This document shows positions 1 to 12,384 of a DNA stretch of 64,000 nucleotides, in pieces. The DNA lies in NCBI GenBank assembly GCA_031841125.1, contig CM063110.1, forward strand, positions 37,463,214-37,527,213, read 5' to 3'. Source of the DNA: Acanthococcus lagerstroemiae (Eukaryota; Arthropoda; Insecta; Hemiptera; Eriococcidae). Positions within the stretch are counted from its first letter, which is position 1. Each line of letters opens with the position of its first letter. Position numbers and translations under genes: made by a program. Below the pieces are notes generated by a model. The model ran no database searches, was not told the DNA's origin, and saw only the letters and a program-made list of their open reading frames with translations.

Positions 1-45
1 CACAGTAAATAAAAGCTTTTAATTCCACGATAATTCAACCGAAAT

Positions 46-348
46 CAGGGACACGCCGAAAAGTTTTTTCTGGAAGGGGGAGGGGAATTGTGAAAGGTGA
101 AAGTCCCAACTGATTCAACTCAAAATTCCCAAGTATTGAAATTTTTTTGTATTGGCTAAGAAAAAACCTTTTGACTTGTCGGATTTTTTCAACTTTTGAT
201 CCATCTACTAAAATTTTCCAACTCCGGTGGAGGCGTCCATGCTCCTCTTATTTTCGTCTCAGACTGAAATGGTAAATTTCCCCAACTGCTGAGTGAGAAA
301 TTCCTACAGGGGGAGAAGTTGCCCCCGCCCCCTATCGGTACGTCCCTA
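46..348. mobile_element. hAT-type MITE, family 1, copy 1
   Basis: 303-bp non-coding element. The left end reads CAGGGACACGCCG and the right end, inverted, TAGGGACGTACCG. Flanks ACCGAAAT (38-45) and CCCGAAAT (349-356) match at 7 of 8 bases, the 8-bp target duplication expected of hAT transposition. A G/C-rich tract sits just inside each end. Two more copies occur at 32653-33003 and 59861-60162. Confidence 0.8.
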
Positions 349-356
349 CCCGAAAT

Positions 357-3300
357 ATTTAAATCAGTAGAATTCTTTTTGCCTGTATTCAAGGTAACTT
401 CACTTTTAGTACCATCATTGATCAGTATAGGACACAAATATTTTTCCGTTTGAAACGTTTTTGTCAGCATAATGAGGTTAAAACTTCTTGGAGTATGAAA
501 CAATTTCAAAACAATCGAATTATAGCCAGCCGTACTGGGAAATTTCACATTACAGTTATTTCATGGCTTCGGAAAATGCTTTTTAAAAAGTGAACATTTT
601 ATAATAAGTTAATCACGTTACAATTGGTAGAATTTTTGCTCATTAAATAGAAGCTGGTTTTCATTGTTTATCTTGTTTCCTGGGTCGCAGCAGCACTTAA
701 CCACAACGCCAGATTTCCCACTAGGGCTCAGTGGAAATCATTGCCAGAAGTAGTAGAATTTCAAGTGCATGTGACGTCAAGTTCACGAGTTATAAAAACG
801 TGCAAGCCGGATGTAAGGTAAACTTTAAATGTTATTTATAAAGACATAATTGAGTTTGCATCACCTGTACATTTTATGACGACTTACAAAAATAGAGAAC
901 ATTTTGCACAGTTTTGAGTTCTGCAAATTACCTTAATTCACTGTTTCACGACCAACACGTATATAAGATCGTTGAGAGACTCAGGTTGTATTCTGAGGCC
1001 CAAGTCGAAAATTATAGGAGTAATACCGTAAATATTGAGCAAACGGCGCCCAATTAAAAATTATTTACGAACTAACTGCGGGTTAATTACGTAGCCAGCG
1101 GGCACTTCTGTTTTGAAACGCATGGTGTAGACCAAGTTCTAGTATTTACCGTGTTCCTCCTCATATTTTTCTAATAATTATTTTTAACTCGCTACTCTCT
1201 TGTAATTCCCTCCTTCTCTAGCTGGTAGTATCATAGATCACTCAGCAGCTATCCCGATAGTTACAGTCGTCATCGTTCTACATTGGAATGGGTGCTACTT
1301 ACATACAGGGTGTTTAGAGGAGAATGATTTTTCTACTAGATTAGCAGGCAACTTATCCTGACAACGTGTCGAATTTTGCCTACCCTCCTTTTAATAGGGG
1401 ATGAGATCTTTTGTCATACGAGGCATTATGTATGTTTTTCAGGAGCAACTAGTTTTCTCATGTTTAAAAGTTGTTGAAATGGCGGAACTTTATGGTTATA
1501 ACAGAAGACAGTCGCAAAAATAAATGAAAACTGAAATCGAAATCAGTACAACAGTCTTCAGTAAATCCATTTATGCTAATGAAAAAGATTTGCCATTGAT
1601 CGAAAAACGTTGACCTGTAAAACTAAGCGTATGTGAGTTAGAGCAGTGTTGTACTCGTAGCAACGGACAAGATGTGTCCCTCTCGCTAATATTGTATGAG
1701 AAGTTGGCATTCGGCAAGTCTTAATAGTAGGTCGGAAAACTGTGGGTGTAGTTGAAAATGTGAAGACTTTTTCTTTTTTTTTTAGAGAGAGAGAGAGGGG
1801 GGGAAGTTTTTTACTTAGTCGACATTTTTGCTGTCTGTCCCGCCTCAAAATGAATAAATAACTAGCTGCGGATTTAGTCGAGTAGACCGGGTCAATGGGT
1901 ATAATATGCACAATAGACGCTGGGGAGGGGATGAAAAATTTTTTTGGATTTTGATATCTAGAACAGTGAGATGTGCAAATCTACTAATTCAACTAAGATT
2001 GAAATTCTGGGTTGTTTATATGAGGAAAATGAAATTTCTTGGGGTTAAAAAAATTGTAACCTTTCTTTATGCTAATTTTAGATCTGACCTCAGAATTTCA
2101 CTGAAAACATTCTCGCACTGTTAGGTTACTTTAAAGCTTATCAATATTTCAAAAATAAACTTCGCAAATCATCTGATGATAGAAAAATATTTTCGCTAAA
2201 ATTTTGATATCAATCTCAAATCAGGGTGAAGAATATGGCTAGATACACATTTTTTTAAGAATCCAACCGAACAATTTTATTTCTTTCATTATATATGATC
2301 AACACTGACCTCAACATATTATTTCAAGAAGTAGGGTAAACAAGCTGAAGTCAGAAATTTCTATTGAAATATGCGCTTTTTCGTTTTCATCAAAAGCAAT
2401 TTCTTCAACCTAGGTGATAACAAAAATACAGAAATCTTCTCCTTTATCCAAATGCAAAAGTTATGTATGTGTGAATCGTTTTCCTTGAAAATTTTATAGG
2501 GTCAAGGAGGAAATTCCTGTAGAAAATAAGAAAAATATAAACATTGTTTTAGGTAATTTACACCAAAATCTATTTTCTGAACACTCTTCTTCACAAATAC
2601 TTAATAATTTTTCGTTTCCAATAGTTGCCGTAATTGTCCTATATAGTACCTACAAAATGAATTCAAAGCAATTATTTATTACAATCACGAGAAGAAAAAA
2701 TATCCATTGAGTGAGTAAATGTTTCTGTTATTGACCATAAGTCAATTCTTTGAAAAGTAAGCGAGTAGGCAAACAAATCTACGCATCTAAACAATATGAC
2801 TCATTACCTGGTTGAGCACGAGTCACTCTCGCTAAAACAACCTGTATCCTATAAGCACACAAAGAGCTCTTTTTCCAAAAAATTCTTCAGTTTTTCAAAA
2901 ATTAGATTCACTTGGATAGACTGACGTCAGTAAAACTGGCGAGTTTGGCATGTGCCACTTAACACCTAACTGAGCATTGAAGGAAGTAGAGAATTTTTTT
3001 TTTGTTATACTTTAACATTTTAATATTTTCTCATGGCAGATTTGAGAGGTTTCGGCCAGTGACTGGCAGTAAAACCTGTGATGACTTTTTTTTCATCAAT
3101 GTCCAAAATTTTTATAATTGACTGAGTTATATTATTGATCGCAAAATTAGACTTAGTATACTCGCAAGAAAAGTCTCCCAGAAGCTTCCTGAGCACAAAT
3201 ATTTTCCATGGACATCTCTAAAAACATCATTGAACCTCCTTTTGAAAATCTCATGAGAATGGCCACTGGTTTTAACTTCGCTGCTGTTATAGACTTGAAC

Positions 3301-5051
3301 ATTGTATTTTATTATAGCTAAGCCATCCCTCGTACAGTACAGTTCACTACCCTTCTTTATTGAATTACAATATTTATTACTAACACATGCGATAGTGCCA
3401 ATTTGTGGAGCCACGTACGTTGTGTAAATTTAGTATAGGTATATACACTGATGCCTCAACCGGGCACAATTGTAAAAAGTGTATAACAACGAGCGCATTC
3501 TGGTTATAAATACTGAGCACTAATTTGTTTATAAATATGAAAATACCCTCCTTCAGGCACCATATAGCTATTTTTCGTATTTTGCTCCTAGATAGCATTC
3601 CTAGTCATTTGCGATCACTCTCATTGAAAAACGTTGCGGCACCAATTTTTGGTGCCCTCACGAAATTATTGGTGCCACAATACCGTTTAACCTTTGATTT
3701 TGGTGCCGTAGTACCTGAACATAAATCTATATTATATAAAATATTAGTATTATATTTACCATTTGATACCGAACCAGGAGATATCACGAAATCATTATAC
3801 CTGTTCATTTCTGGGAAGTTTGTATACAAGTCAAATAGTTCCAAAACTGACAGCCCAGAATTTTGTAGTCTTATTTATGATGCGAGAAAAACATACAGAA
3901 TGATCGACCTAGTCTTTTCGATAGATGTTGGTATTTCCAAACTTTTGGGTAAAATTTCACTCTAGTTTCACGAATGAGGGTCACCTCCCCTTTGTGGCAC
4001 CTCTGATCATATTCCCTTCCACATTCACCCTCCCCCCTCTTTTATGATTCGTTATGTTTTCAAATTTGTTATTGTCTTCGAGTCTGTATAATTTTATGGG
4101 TAACTCTTGAACCGGTAATCGATAACGCCTTATTTATATGCATAATATTAACAAACGCTGAGTTACAAGTGTGGGCATATTTTCCGCTCGCAGCATCAAA
4201 TGATACGTTGAAATCGGGTTCAAAAACTAGTTTCTTGTGAATCAAATGTAGCTACAGTTACGAACAACCGCAGTTGGTGGATTTTTCAATCCAGCACCGA
4301 GACCTTATAGCCTATACAGTACGGGTGCCCGGTTAATAACAAATGCAATATGACATTTCGATTCGAATATTGTCTTCACGTATTCCTGCACTGTGTGTGA
4401 GACAAATTCAGTTATATAACGACTTACCAAGCCTTTCGAAATATTCGCGATCTCTGCGGGTAAAAGAGGTTTTACTTTATTTCATTTCACTGATGTGCAA
4501 TATCAACCTTAGTCTGGACAACCACTGGTCAAACTGATGTTGTCTGCCTACTTTCATGGACATTTAAATTTTTGAGTAGAACCGTTTGTTGTACGCAGAT
4601 GTCGACGGAATTTTTTCGAATCGCATTTTTTAAATGCATCCATTATACAATCTTAAATTTCAGGAAAAACGGATGGAAATTCATGACATAGTGGAGGTCC
4701 TCCGAACAAGAATACAAGATTGACTTCCTCCTAGTAGGCTCCAAAATAATACCACCCTGCTTTATAAGTTTTTCAATCTGGTTGGCTGTCGAGAGTATGT
4801 CAGGATAGCACCTTTCTACAAAGCCGGAAAAAGTTAGGAAATTTTGTTAGTCTGGAACACTCAGGGAAAAGTGCAGAAACTGCTATAATTTTGATCAAAA
4901 TGAGGGAACTTTTTGAGAATTATGAGAACTGAGGAATTTACGCTGTTTCTCAATAATAAACGTCAACGTAAAGCGTAATGTCTTATTTCTTTTACAAAGT
5001 ATCCTCAAAGCTATGCACAATACTAGCTGAAAAAATGTCAGGAAAAATTTG
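357..5051. other. No gene recognised
   Basis: AT-rich sequence with no coding region I can support. An open stretch of 146 codons (3525-3965, +) has no motif I know and is described under findings. A short GA-rich run lies near 1785-1803. I see no RNA gene or clear transposon boundary here. Confidence 0.5.
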
Positions 5052-5059
5052 GAAAATTG

Positions 5060-5597
5060 TAGCGATGGGAAGATTAGTTCATTTAGTTGAATAGTTCAAA
5101 TCGGTCTCGGTCACCAAAATGATTAGGTAAATGAACTAGTTCATTTAGGTCTTTTAGTTCCTTATCGTTAATTATTGAAGGGTGTAAGATGAAAAGACCG
5201 AAATATGCCCGCGTTATTAATGTAAGTTTTTAATTTATATGTTTTCTCTATGATCCGCTTAACATCACCCTTTTCAACGGACAGATCAAAAAATTAATAT
5301 TAATTTTCATCATTATGAAGAAGAAAGCCCAAATAAACGAAATGAGTCCTGTCGGTGTTTTAGTTTTAGTTCACCTGCGTTAGGTTTTAGGGTTTACACG
5401 AATTCGGTCGTTCTTTGTTTACGTTCACTTTTTAGTTTTTAACAGTCTTCACAGTTACTTTTGGTCATTTTCGGATCGAGTTCGAGAGAATCTCGGTCTT
5501 ATTGAACTAGTTCGTTCAAAACATCGGTATCGGTAGATTAGTTCATCGCGATGATTAGTTCAAATGAACTAGTATGACCGTGACCGACTCAACGCTA
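5060..5597. mobile_element. Non-autonomous hAT element with perfect 8-bp TSD
   Basis: 538-bp element bounded by GAAAATTG at 5052-5059 and again at 5598-5605, a perfect 8-bp target duplication. The termini are TAGCGATGGG on the left and TAGCGTTGAG on the right (inverted), agreeing with the hAT TAGNG end rule. Inside are several copies of GAACTAGTTCA or TAGTTCATTTAG near both ends, probable subterminal transposase sites. No transposase reading frame remains. Confidence 0.85.
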
Positions 5598-5605
5598 GAA
5601 AATTG

Positions 5606-6589
5606 GTCTGGTAAACCGGGAAAAGTCAAGGAAAATCATTCCAGAAAAAGTGGCTACCATGGTATGTTAAGCCACTTCTGTTTCCGAGTACTTTGCCATG
5701 TGATGTTCACGGCGCTTGAACACTTTTTTCGCAATAGCGTCCAGTTATTAAAGGAAAATTAAACACACTACTTATTCTCCGAGGAAGTCCAAAATTGTAC
5801 GTGATTCAGCTCCACTGGTATAAGATTGGATGGGCTGTATGAAAGCTGGAGGGTATTGCACCAATTAATTTCGGACATGAAATTTCTCTCATACACTATA
5901 CCAGATCGGAAATGCTCAAAATCATGAGTTACAACCGTAATTGGTTTTCAAGAGGGGTCGGGGACCTGTGGGATAGTCCCTACCTATACCCTTCCAAAAT
6001 GGACTTTTCAGCAGAAATTTGGAATATTGAAAACTGTTTACTCCCTTTACTCACGAATAAATGTTTCTTTTACTCATCATTTAGATAATATCAACACCAT
6101 GGAATTCCATGGAAGAATTCTAGTACAAAGCTTAGCCATAACTCGGTACATCAAAGCAACTCGGTTGATGAATGCCAACACCAGCTGACATTACTTAAAT
6201 GTACGTGTGAAGTAGAGGTTGAAGTACTGGCAACTAAAAGATCCGTATCTGTGGATTTAGATTCACGAAAGCTGATGTGAACTAAAATTAACGCGAGATT
6301 ATAATGGGAAAATTATTATTTTTTCCCCACGAATTGCGAAATACTCAGTATACACATTCTGAAATAAGAAGATTAGCCAAATGTAAATAAGCTACCTAAT
6401 GTAGATATGGCGAATAGATGTCAGGGCCAAGAGGGACTCGGCATCTCGTTCGGATGAAATTAACTTGAAACTGTACTCTTCTGCGGGGTGTACATCCTAA
6501 CAGTTCGGAAGAAGGTATCGTTTTAGCGTGAGTTATTCCGATTGCTTAGTTTAGTATGAGACTGTGAAAATCTTGATGTAGTGTAGAAT
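5606..6589. other. No gene recognised
   Basis: Unique-looking AT-rich DNA between two hAT elements. The only visible oddity is a short palindrome CCATGGAATTCCATGG near 6101. Confidence 0.5.
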
Positions 6590-6597
6590 ATGATAAG

Positions 6598-7339
6598 TAG
6601 GGATGCAAATTATATGAAAATGCATATAATTTTTGAAGCAGCATATCCGATATCTGACCAATTTGCTTCACTTTTCAAGTCCTACTGAGCCTGTATCCCA
6701 AAATTATAAATGCATATTTTTGCATATTTCAGAATAAATGCATATTTCCCTTCATATTCAGCTGTGAACATGTTTTCCTCTTTTTTTGTAGAATTTTCAA
6801 GTATAAAATACTCCAACAACAACAAAAAATTTAAACTTTGTAATTTTATCGCTAGTTCTCTACTTCTTTAGTACTTTTTAAGCAGCTACCAGGTCTCAGC
6901 TTGCTAGTTGGTTTCTTAAATCACAGAATTTATTGTGGTATGTGAAAAAGTGAGCGAAAAGGTGGGCGATGAAGCATGTAGGTACTTGCTGGGCATTCCC
7001 CTTACTTCTTGTGACGTGGAGCGTTCTTTTAGCATGTTCAAATCCATATACCGAGACAATCGAAAACGATTTTCATTTGACAATTTATATAAATACATCT
7101 TCGTTACGTGCAATAAAAGTTTATTGTGATCAAAATTAGGTATTCAATTTTTTCCTAACTATTTATGTATGAGGAAAACATTGTTATTCATTTTTTAAAT
7201 TTTATTTTATGTGACCTGGAAGAATTATGGTATATGCATATTTTTACTGCATATTTCCAAAATAAATGCATATATTTACATATTTCAAAAAAATAAATGC
7301 ATATTTAAAAAAAAAAAGTATATATAATTTGCATCCCTA
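6598..7339 (+). mobile_element. hAT transposon relic with transposase C-terminus
   Basis: 742-bp element. The left end TAGGGATGCAAATTATAT is matched, inverted, by the right end at 7320-7339. Flanks ATGATAAG (6590-6597) and ATCATCAC (7340-7347) agree at 5 of 8, fitting an old hAT target duplication. Multiple TGCATATTT motifs cluster inside both ends (6620-6770 and 7230-7310), in the manner of subterminal transposase sites. The interior retains part of a transposase gene, listed separately. Confidence 0.75.
6935..7129 (+). pseudogene. hAT transposase dimerisation-domain remnant
   Basis: An open frame of 64 residues inside the element at 6598-7339. The segment LTSCDVERSFSMFKSIYRDN followed by KRFSFDNLYKYIFVTCN matches the C-terminal dimerisation helix pattern of hAT transposases (S-x-x-VERSFS, basic RR/RF turn, then a hydrophobic helix ending in the last residues). 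The catalytic core and zinc finger are missing, so the fragment cannot be an active transposase. It ends in a stop about 200 bp before the right terminus, a normal spacing for hAT elements. Confidence 0.75.
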
Positions 7340-7359
7340 ATCATCACACAGTTTTTGAG

Positions 7360-8950
7360 TGCTGTTACGACTTATTCAGACAAATGAAGACCCTCATTCT
7401 CATCCTGCTATATATCGGATTAAAAGGTTCATTCACGTCCCTTACATGACTTGTTCAGGTTCATTTGAAAAAACTCGGTTAAAATTATTTCTTGATTCGT
7501 CTTCCTGCGGATACGGTACGGATGTATCTTGAATCTTGACTGTGATATTCAAACTCTGTTCAGATCAGTTGACGCTAATTCAGACTATTTTGACTCATTC
7601 AAACTCACTAAATCTCCCTTGGGACACCTTAAGACTCTAATGTCTCACTTAGATACTGCGTTGAAGTATCCCTCAATTTAGGCCCAGGTGAGGCCAGTTA
7701 CGTTTCGTTTTCGTTTATAGGTTCAGAGTTCAGACTACGTTCAGACTCATTCAGATTCTGTCGCGACTCACTAAAGAAGTTTTGAGATCTGGGATTCTTT
7801 CAGACTCCTTTAAGACTCGTTCATCGAACTCACTGAAACCCTTTGAAATCTGTTTCAGAATTCGCTCGGACGCACTCTGCTGCTCATATATGTATATCAC
7901 CCGTTTCTGCTCTTTAGTCTCTGCTTATTCAGTCTTGAAAGTTATTTAAACACTTTTAAAGCTCATCAAGACTTCGCAATGTCCCATTCGGCTGCCCTTA
8001 AAACTCATTAGACACACCAGGTTTTTTTGAAACTCATACAACCTTCGAATGAGCCCATTTTGGTTGCCCTTTGAACCGAGCGAAGCGCATTAAAGACCCT
8101 TTTAAAACCCATTCAGCTTCTGTTAAAACTCTGTAAGAATCATAAAGGAGTCATTCTTCAAAAATGTTGATATTTCAGGTATGTTTTTTCATGGAGAAAA
8201 GCAGGGGATATTTCAACTTTTTTTGATGGGAGTCGTTAAGAGGCGTTCTGTACAACATATTGGTAAGATTAGGCTGACAGTGAGGAGATTCTGTATTTTG
8301 GCATTTAGAGAGAAAAAAATTATGAAAATCGTTCAAGGGAAAGCCATGCCGACGACCATTTGAGCATATTTAGTCCAATTTTGACCCATTAAAAGTGGTT
8401 CAAATTTTCTTCTGAAAGCTTGAAAAAGTAGGACTAAGTCATATCTATGAACGAAAAAACAAAAACAAAATGGCCGTATCATTAATAGCTTTTGAGATAA
8501 CTGCTGGGTACTGAAATATCAACATTTTTGGAGAATAACCCAAAGACTATGTTGAAACTCGTCAGGCTCCTTAAGACTGTATTTAGAATATCAAGGACCT
8601 AGTAAAACTGACAAAAATAATTCAGCCTTTCTTGTGGTTCTTTCAGAAACCTTCATACAGGACAGGTCAAGACTTATTCCAACTCCAATAAGAAACTTTA
8701 AATCTCACTTAAACTTGGTTAAGACAGGACCAGAAGCATTCTGACTATTTTAAGACAGTTTCAGATTCGTCGGACTTATTACAACGACGATACTTATTCG
8801 AGCTCTACTTACACTCCAACAATAATCATTCAGCCTCTTCTCTGAAGTTTATCCAGGGATTCAGACTACTTTCGGATTTATTAAGATTTATTCAAACTCA
8901 TATTCATTAGACACTTTCAGAAAGTGTGAAGAATATTCAAGTTTGGGAAA
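7360..8950. repeat. Degenerate GACTC/TTCAGACTC-rich array, interrupted
   Basis: More than 1 kb in which ACTCATTCAGACTC, TTAAGACTC and TTCAGA-type words recur every 10-25 bases without a strict period, interrupted at 8159-8530 by an inverted-repeat element. A second large array of the same flavour is at 56385-57455. It looks like an old, decayed short-unit minisatellite. It contains no gene. Confidence 0.65.
8159..8530. mobile_element. MITE-like element with perfect 20-bp inverted ends
   Basis: The left end CAAAAATGTTGATATTTCAG (8159-8178) is exactly repeated, inverted, at 8511-8530, enclosing 332 bp with no coding potential I can support. The flanks are both part of the degenerate GACTC array, consistent with an insertion. 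I cannot find a convincing target duplication, so the superfamily is unassigned. Confidence 0.7.
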
Positions 8951-9237
8951 GTAACATGTTCTGTTAGTGCTATTTGATTAAAGATTTTAAAAGACCAGAC
9001 AAAAAGCCAATCGGTGGCAAGTTTTGCCCAAGGAACCAGAGAACGGATCGTAAGGGAGCGTTCTTCCCCAAATACTTGAAAACTGACGTCAGTTGTAAAA
9101 TCAGTGGCCTTCAGCTGACAGGCTGCCCAGATATTTTTTAATAGAAAAGAGTACTACAGGTCGTTCAAAAATTTTTTCCAGCAAACTCGTATCTCGCTTC
9201 GCTTGACGTTCGCTCCAGGTATCTTTCTTGACTATGT

Positions 9238-9390
9238 CAGGGCCGTACCCAGGATTTAAGTTAGGGGGTTCGCGATTTAGGGGCTACAAATACCCCAAAT
9301 TGATCCAACTGCCCACATGTATATGAAGAAAATCTGCCCAATAGGTGGAGGGAGGTTGACTTCCTCCTCCCCCCGGTCGGTACGGGCCTG
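9238..9390. mobile_element. hAT-type MITE (CAGGGCCGTACC ends)
   Basis: 153-bp element. The left end CAGGGCCGTACCCAGG pairs with the inverted right end CAGGCCCGTACCGACC, and a G tract lies inside both termini. Flanks GACTATGT and ACCTATAT match at 5 of 8, a weak target duplication. Confidence 0.65.
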
Positions 9391-9708
9391 ACCTATATAT
9401 TATAAATTATTCTCGTCTACTCTTCCCCTTCTCCTTTTTTCTCTCCCTGGATCTAGTCAAGTATTGTTTGTTAAAAAGAAAAATGGACTGAAAAAATGTT
9501 CATCCTTAAATTTCTTTTCATTTGTTTTAGTATTTTTTTGCGATAATATTGAAACAGATATTTGGGTGCCTTTTTTTGTATGTATTTCGTCTTTGTACAT
9601 ATCGCATGTAATAATTTTTTAATTTTGTTTGGCCCCGTGGTAGCTCAATGTGCTTTGACAAACTTGAAAAATAAAATCACAATGCCACTTCCTATAGAGT
9701 GAAACAGA

Positions 9709-9769
9709 CATGTCACAGGAAAAGGGCCTTAGTGATGACTGGAAACTGAGGCCCTTTTTTTGTGACACG
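9709..9769. repeat. 61-bp fold-back repeat
   Basis: 21-bp arms (9709-9729 and 9749-9769, 18 of 21 paired) around AAAAGGGCCT with a 19-nt loop. A second hairpin with nearly the same arm sequence is at 44358-44430. Confidence 0.6.
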
Positions 9770-11255
9770 TCACATTTTGATTTTGTTGACTGTATAGAAG
9801 GTAGAGCGAGTGTCTCAATCTAAAACGAATTTTGACCTCCGCCATCACGCTGTCAGTCATCATTTATATGGTTATCTTTAATTATCAGCTTCAGCATAAC
9901 AAAAGAGTACTTCTTGACATTTTTGGGGAAGATATAGTTTTTTGTTTTTTTTACAGTATCAAAAGGTATTTCTCTCTAAGAGTCTAAGAAGCAGAGTATG
10001 ATCTGGGCAGTCTGAATTGAAATACCTATTTTCAAAAATTTGAACTTTTTGTGATGTATATGGTGTTTATCTGTTATGATGACTCAGATCGATGAAAAAA
10101 TCTCACAAATGTTTTCCTTTGTCCCCCTAGCAAAATAGGAGGATTCTTTGTTGAAAAATATTGGTCACAACCCCTAAACATTTCTCTTCGCTATGGCCCT
10201 GGTTTGGTCTGATGTAAGGTTTGAAGAAGTGTTTTAAATTTTCTTTCACAGACCGAACAACGAATTAATTTTCAGGTAGATACTTATGAGATTGTTATAA
10301 TTACGATGAAAACAAGCAAATACAAGTTTTACTTAACTGAAGAATAAAGAAAAAACGCTGTCGCAGCAGCGACAGCAGTACCGACTTTTCAAATTTAGTA
10401 TCTTACATAAAAAAAATCCTGAAAAATAAAAGAAAAACTCCAAATCAGCAAAATAATAATATTAGTAATAATAATAATAATAATAGTAAAAAGGAGGCGA
10501 TGACTAGGAAAAATGAAAGCTGTATGCAAAAAATTCAACAGAATAGAAACAGAAGAAAAAACCGAAAAAAATAACTAAGAGGAACTTTTAACCATAAAAA
10601 CAACCATAACAGAGATCTCGAAAGATAAAACAAAAACTCAACAAAACAGCAAAAATGGGATAACGTTAAAGGAAAACAAGCGACGCACTTCAAAACAAAC
10701 ACAAATAGTTCAAATACACACAGCACGAATTTAGACGCGTGGTAGTTCAAATGCAGGCAACACGAATTTACATGGACAGAGTTCAAATAAAAGAACTGAT
10801 ACCAGTAACTGCTTATCTTGCTAACAATAGCAGTACCGACGACTAACAACTATTGTTGGGAATGAATCTGAATAAACGCATTATATCGAAAGGTCGATAT
10901 CTCGACATTTTCGACACGTAGAAAAATTGACCACATTTTTAACACTAAATCCCAATTTTCTACCCCGGTTATCTCCCTCCCCTTTGGGGTGCTGCGAAAA
11001 ATGATAATAACTAAAAATATGTAAAATGAAATTTTCTTCAAATGAGTTCCAGTATATTTTTTCGTCCCCAAGCTGAGATGATGAGAAATAATCGAAAGAA
11101 ATGTTTGACCCTCTCCCCCACAGCCCCCTTTCGGCGAATCCTCACCAAAATTTCACATGCACAACTTCAAGTGCTGTTCTATAACATACCTGATTTTCAT
11201 AAAATTCGATCCTACACTCTTCGAGCTATTCCAGTTTCAAAATTTTGTACATATA

Positions 11256-11316
<61 letters not shown>

Positions 11317-12149
11317 ATACCTGAAATTGAATGAATGATATTTTCGAACTCCTCACACCTCAAAACGTAAAGAAAATTCACTCTGACCTCAAACCCCCAC
11401 CCTATGAACAAAAACAATACCTCCTTTCGAATTCTTCGAAAAGTCGGTAAAAATGGTGACGTAACACGGTGTCTTTCAGGTGCCGTACGCAGTTGGTGGC
11501 AGTAGAAGACAAGAATATTTTTGCAAACCTTACAACACCAGGAACGGTAAACGACACCGACCTGTGTGACTGCTTTTGGTTATCTGGTCGACGGAAACGA
11601 AAGACCAATTTATACAGCACGATGAAGTGCTGTAAGAATGTAATATATTTCTTCAATTCAGACAACATGGTCCTACGAGCTTTTTAGGATTTGTATGAGG
11701 GAGAGAAGTGTTTGAGTCCGGACCGCGGCGAGGTCAATCGAAATCAAAGAAACGAGAACGTGTAAAGAAGGCGCGTGTATTGATCGATAGTCAAAGTAGA
11801 TCTTCAGGGGCGTTAAATGTAAACTGTGACTCAGGACTCAACTGTAACTGAGCTAAACTAAATCGAACTGATTTAATGTCCTGTTTGGCCGATCGAGGGA
11901 GAAAAAGGGAAAAGAACAAGAAGAAGAAGAGGAACGAATTTTTTAAACAGATCATGTACCGGATCTGCAGGTATGCAGGAGACGAAAGACGTTTGTTAGA
12001 CGGTCGCCTCGTGCTACGCAAAAACTGATCAGGCAGAACGATTAGACGATGTATACAAAAGTGTAAATTTGAGAGGTGAGGATCGCCGCAGTCTTAATTC
12101 GCCACTAAAGATTCCTTTCATGTTTTAAACAATCTTCTCATGCACGTTT
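9770..12149. other. No gene recognised; simple repeats only
   Basis: Contains a TAA/ATA microsatellite near 10452-10490 and the AT microsatellite listed separately. The translations that look long here are low-complexity (YIYIYI from the AT repeat, Phe/Leu-rich from A-rich DNA) and I do not regard them as genes. Confidence 0.5.
11258..11312. repeat. (AT)n microsatellite
   Basis: About 27 consecutive AT dinucleotides. It creates spurious Tyr-Ile open frames on both strands. Confidence 0.95.
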
Positions 12150-12295
12150 ATAGGCGCAAATAGGGGGATTTAGCTCCCTTCCAAATCCTCTGGAAGTCCT
12201 CCAATACTGGAAAAGTATACAGTTGAAAGAATTTTTAGTATCACTTCGATACTTGTCAGTCTTCCATGAGTCCCCCCCCCCACCCCTGGTCGCTT
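12150..12295. mobile_element. Possible hAT-type MITE (TAGGCGCAAATAGGGGG end)
   Basis: Left end TAGGCGCAAATAGGGGG and inverted right end TAAGCGACCAGGGGTGGG are similar, each with a G tract just inside. Flanks GCACGTTT and GCAACGTT are alike apart from an indel. A left end of the same type (AAGCGCAAATAGGGG) occurs at 49141. Confidence 0.45.
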
Positions 12296-12384
12296 ACGCA
12301 ACGTTATTTAATAATAATTTATATCGCACCCGAAAGACACCGAACTGCGAGAATACTTGATATGGTATAAAGCAACGCTCTCAA

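Noticed and set aside
10535..10849. 104-residue Phe/Leu-rich membrane protein on the minus strand
   Set aside because: Composition follows from A-rich low-complexity DNA, and there is no motif.
11042..11417. Two overlapping proteins with Tyr-Ile repeats
   Set aside because: Both are read-throughs of the AT microsatellite.
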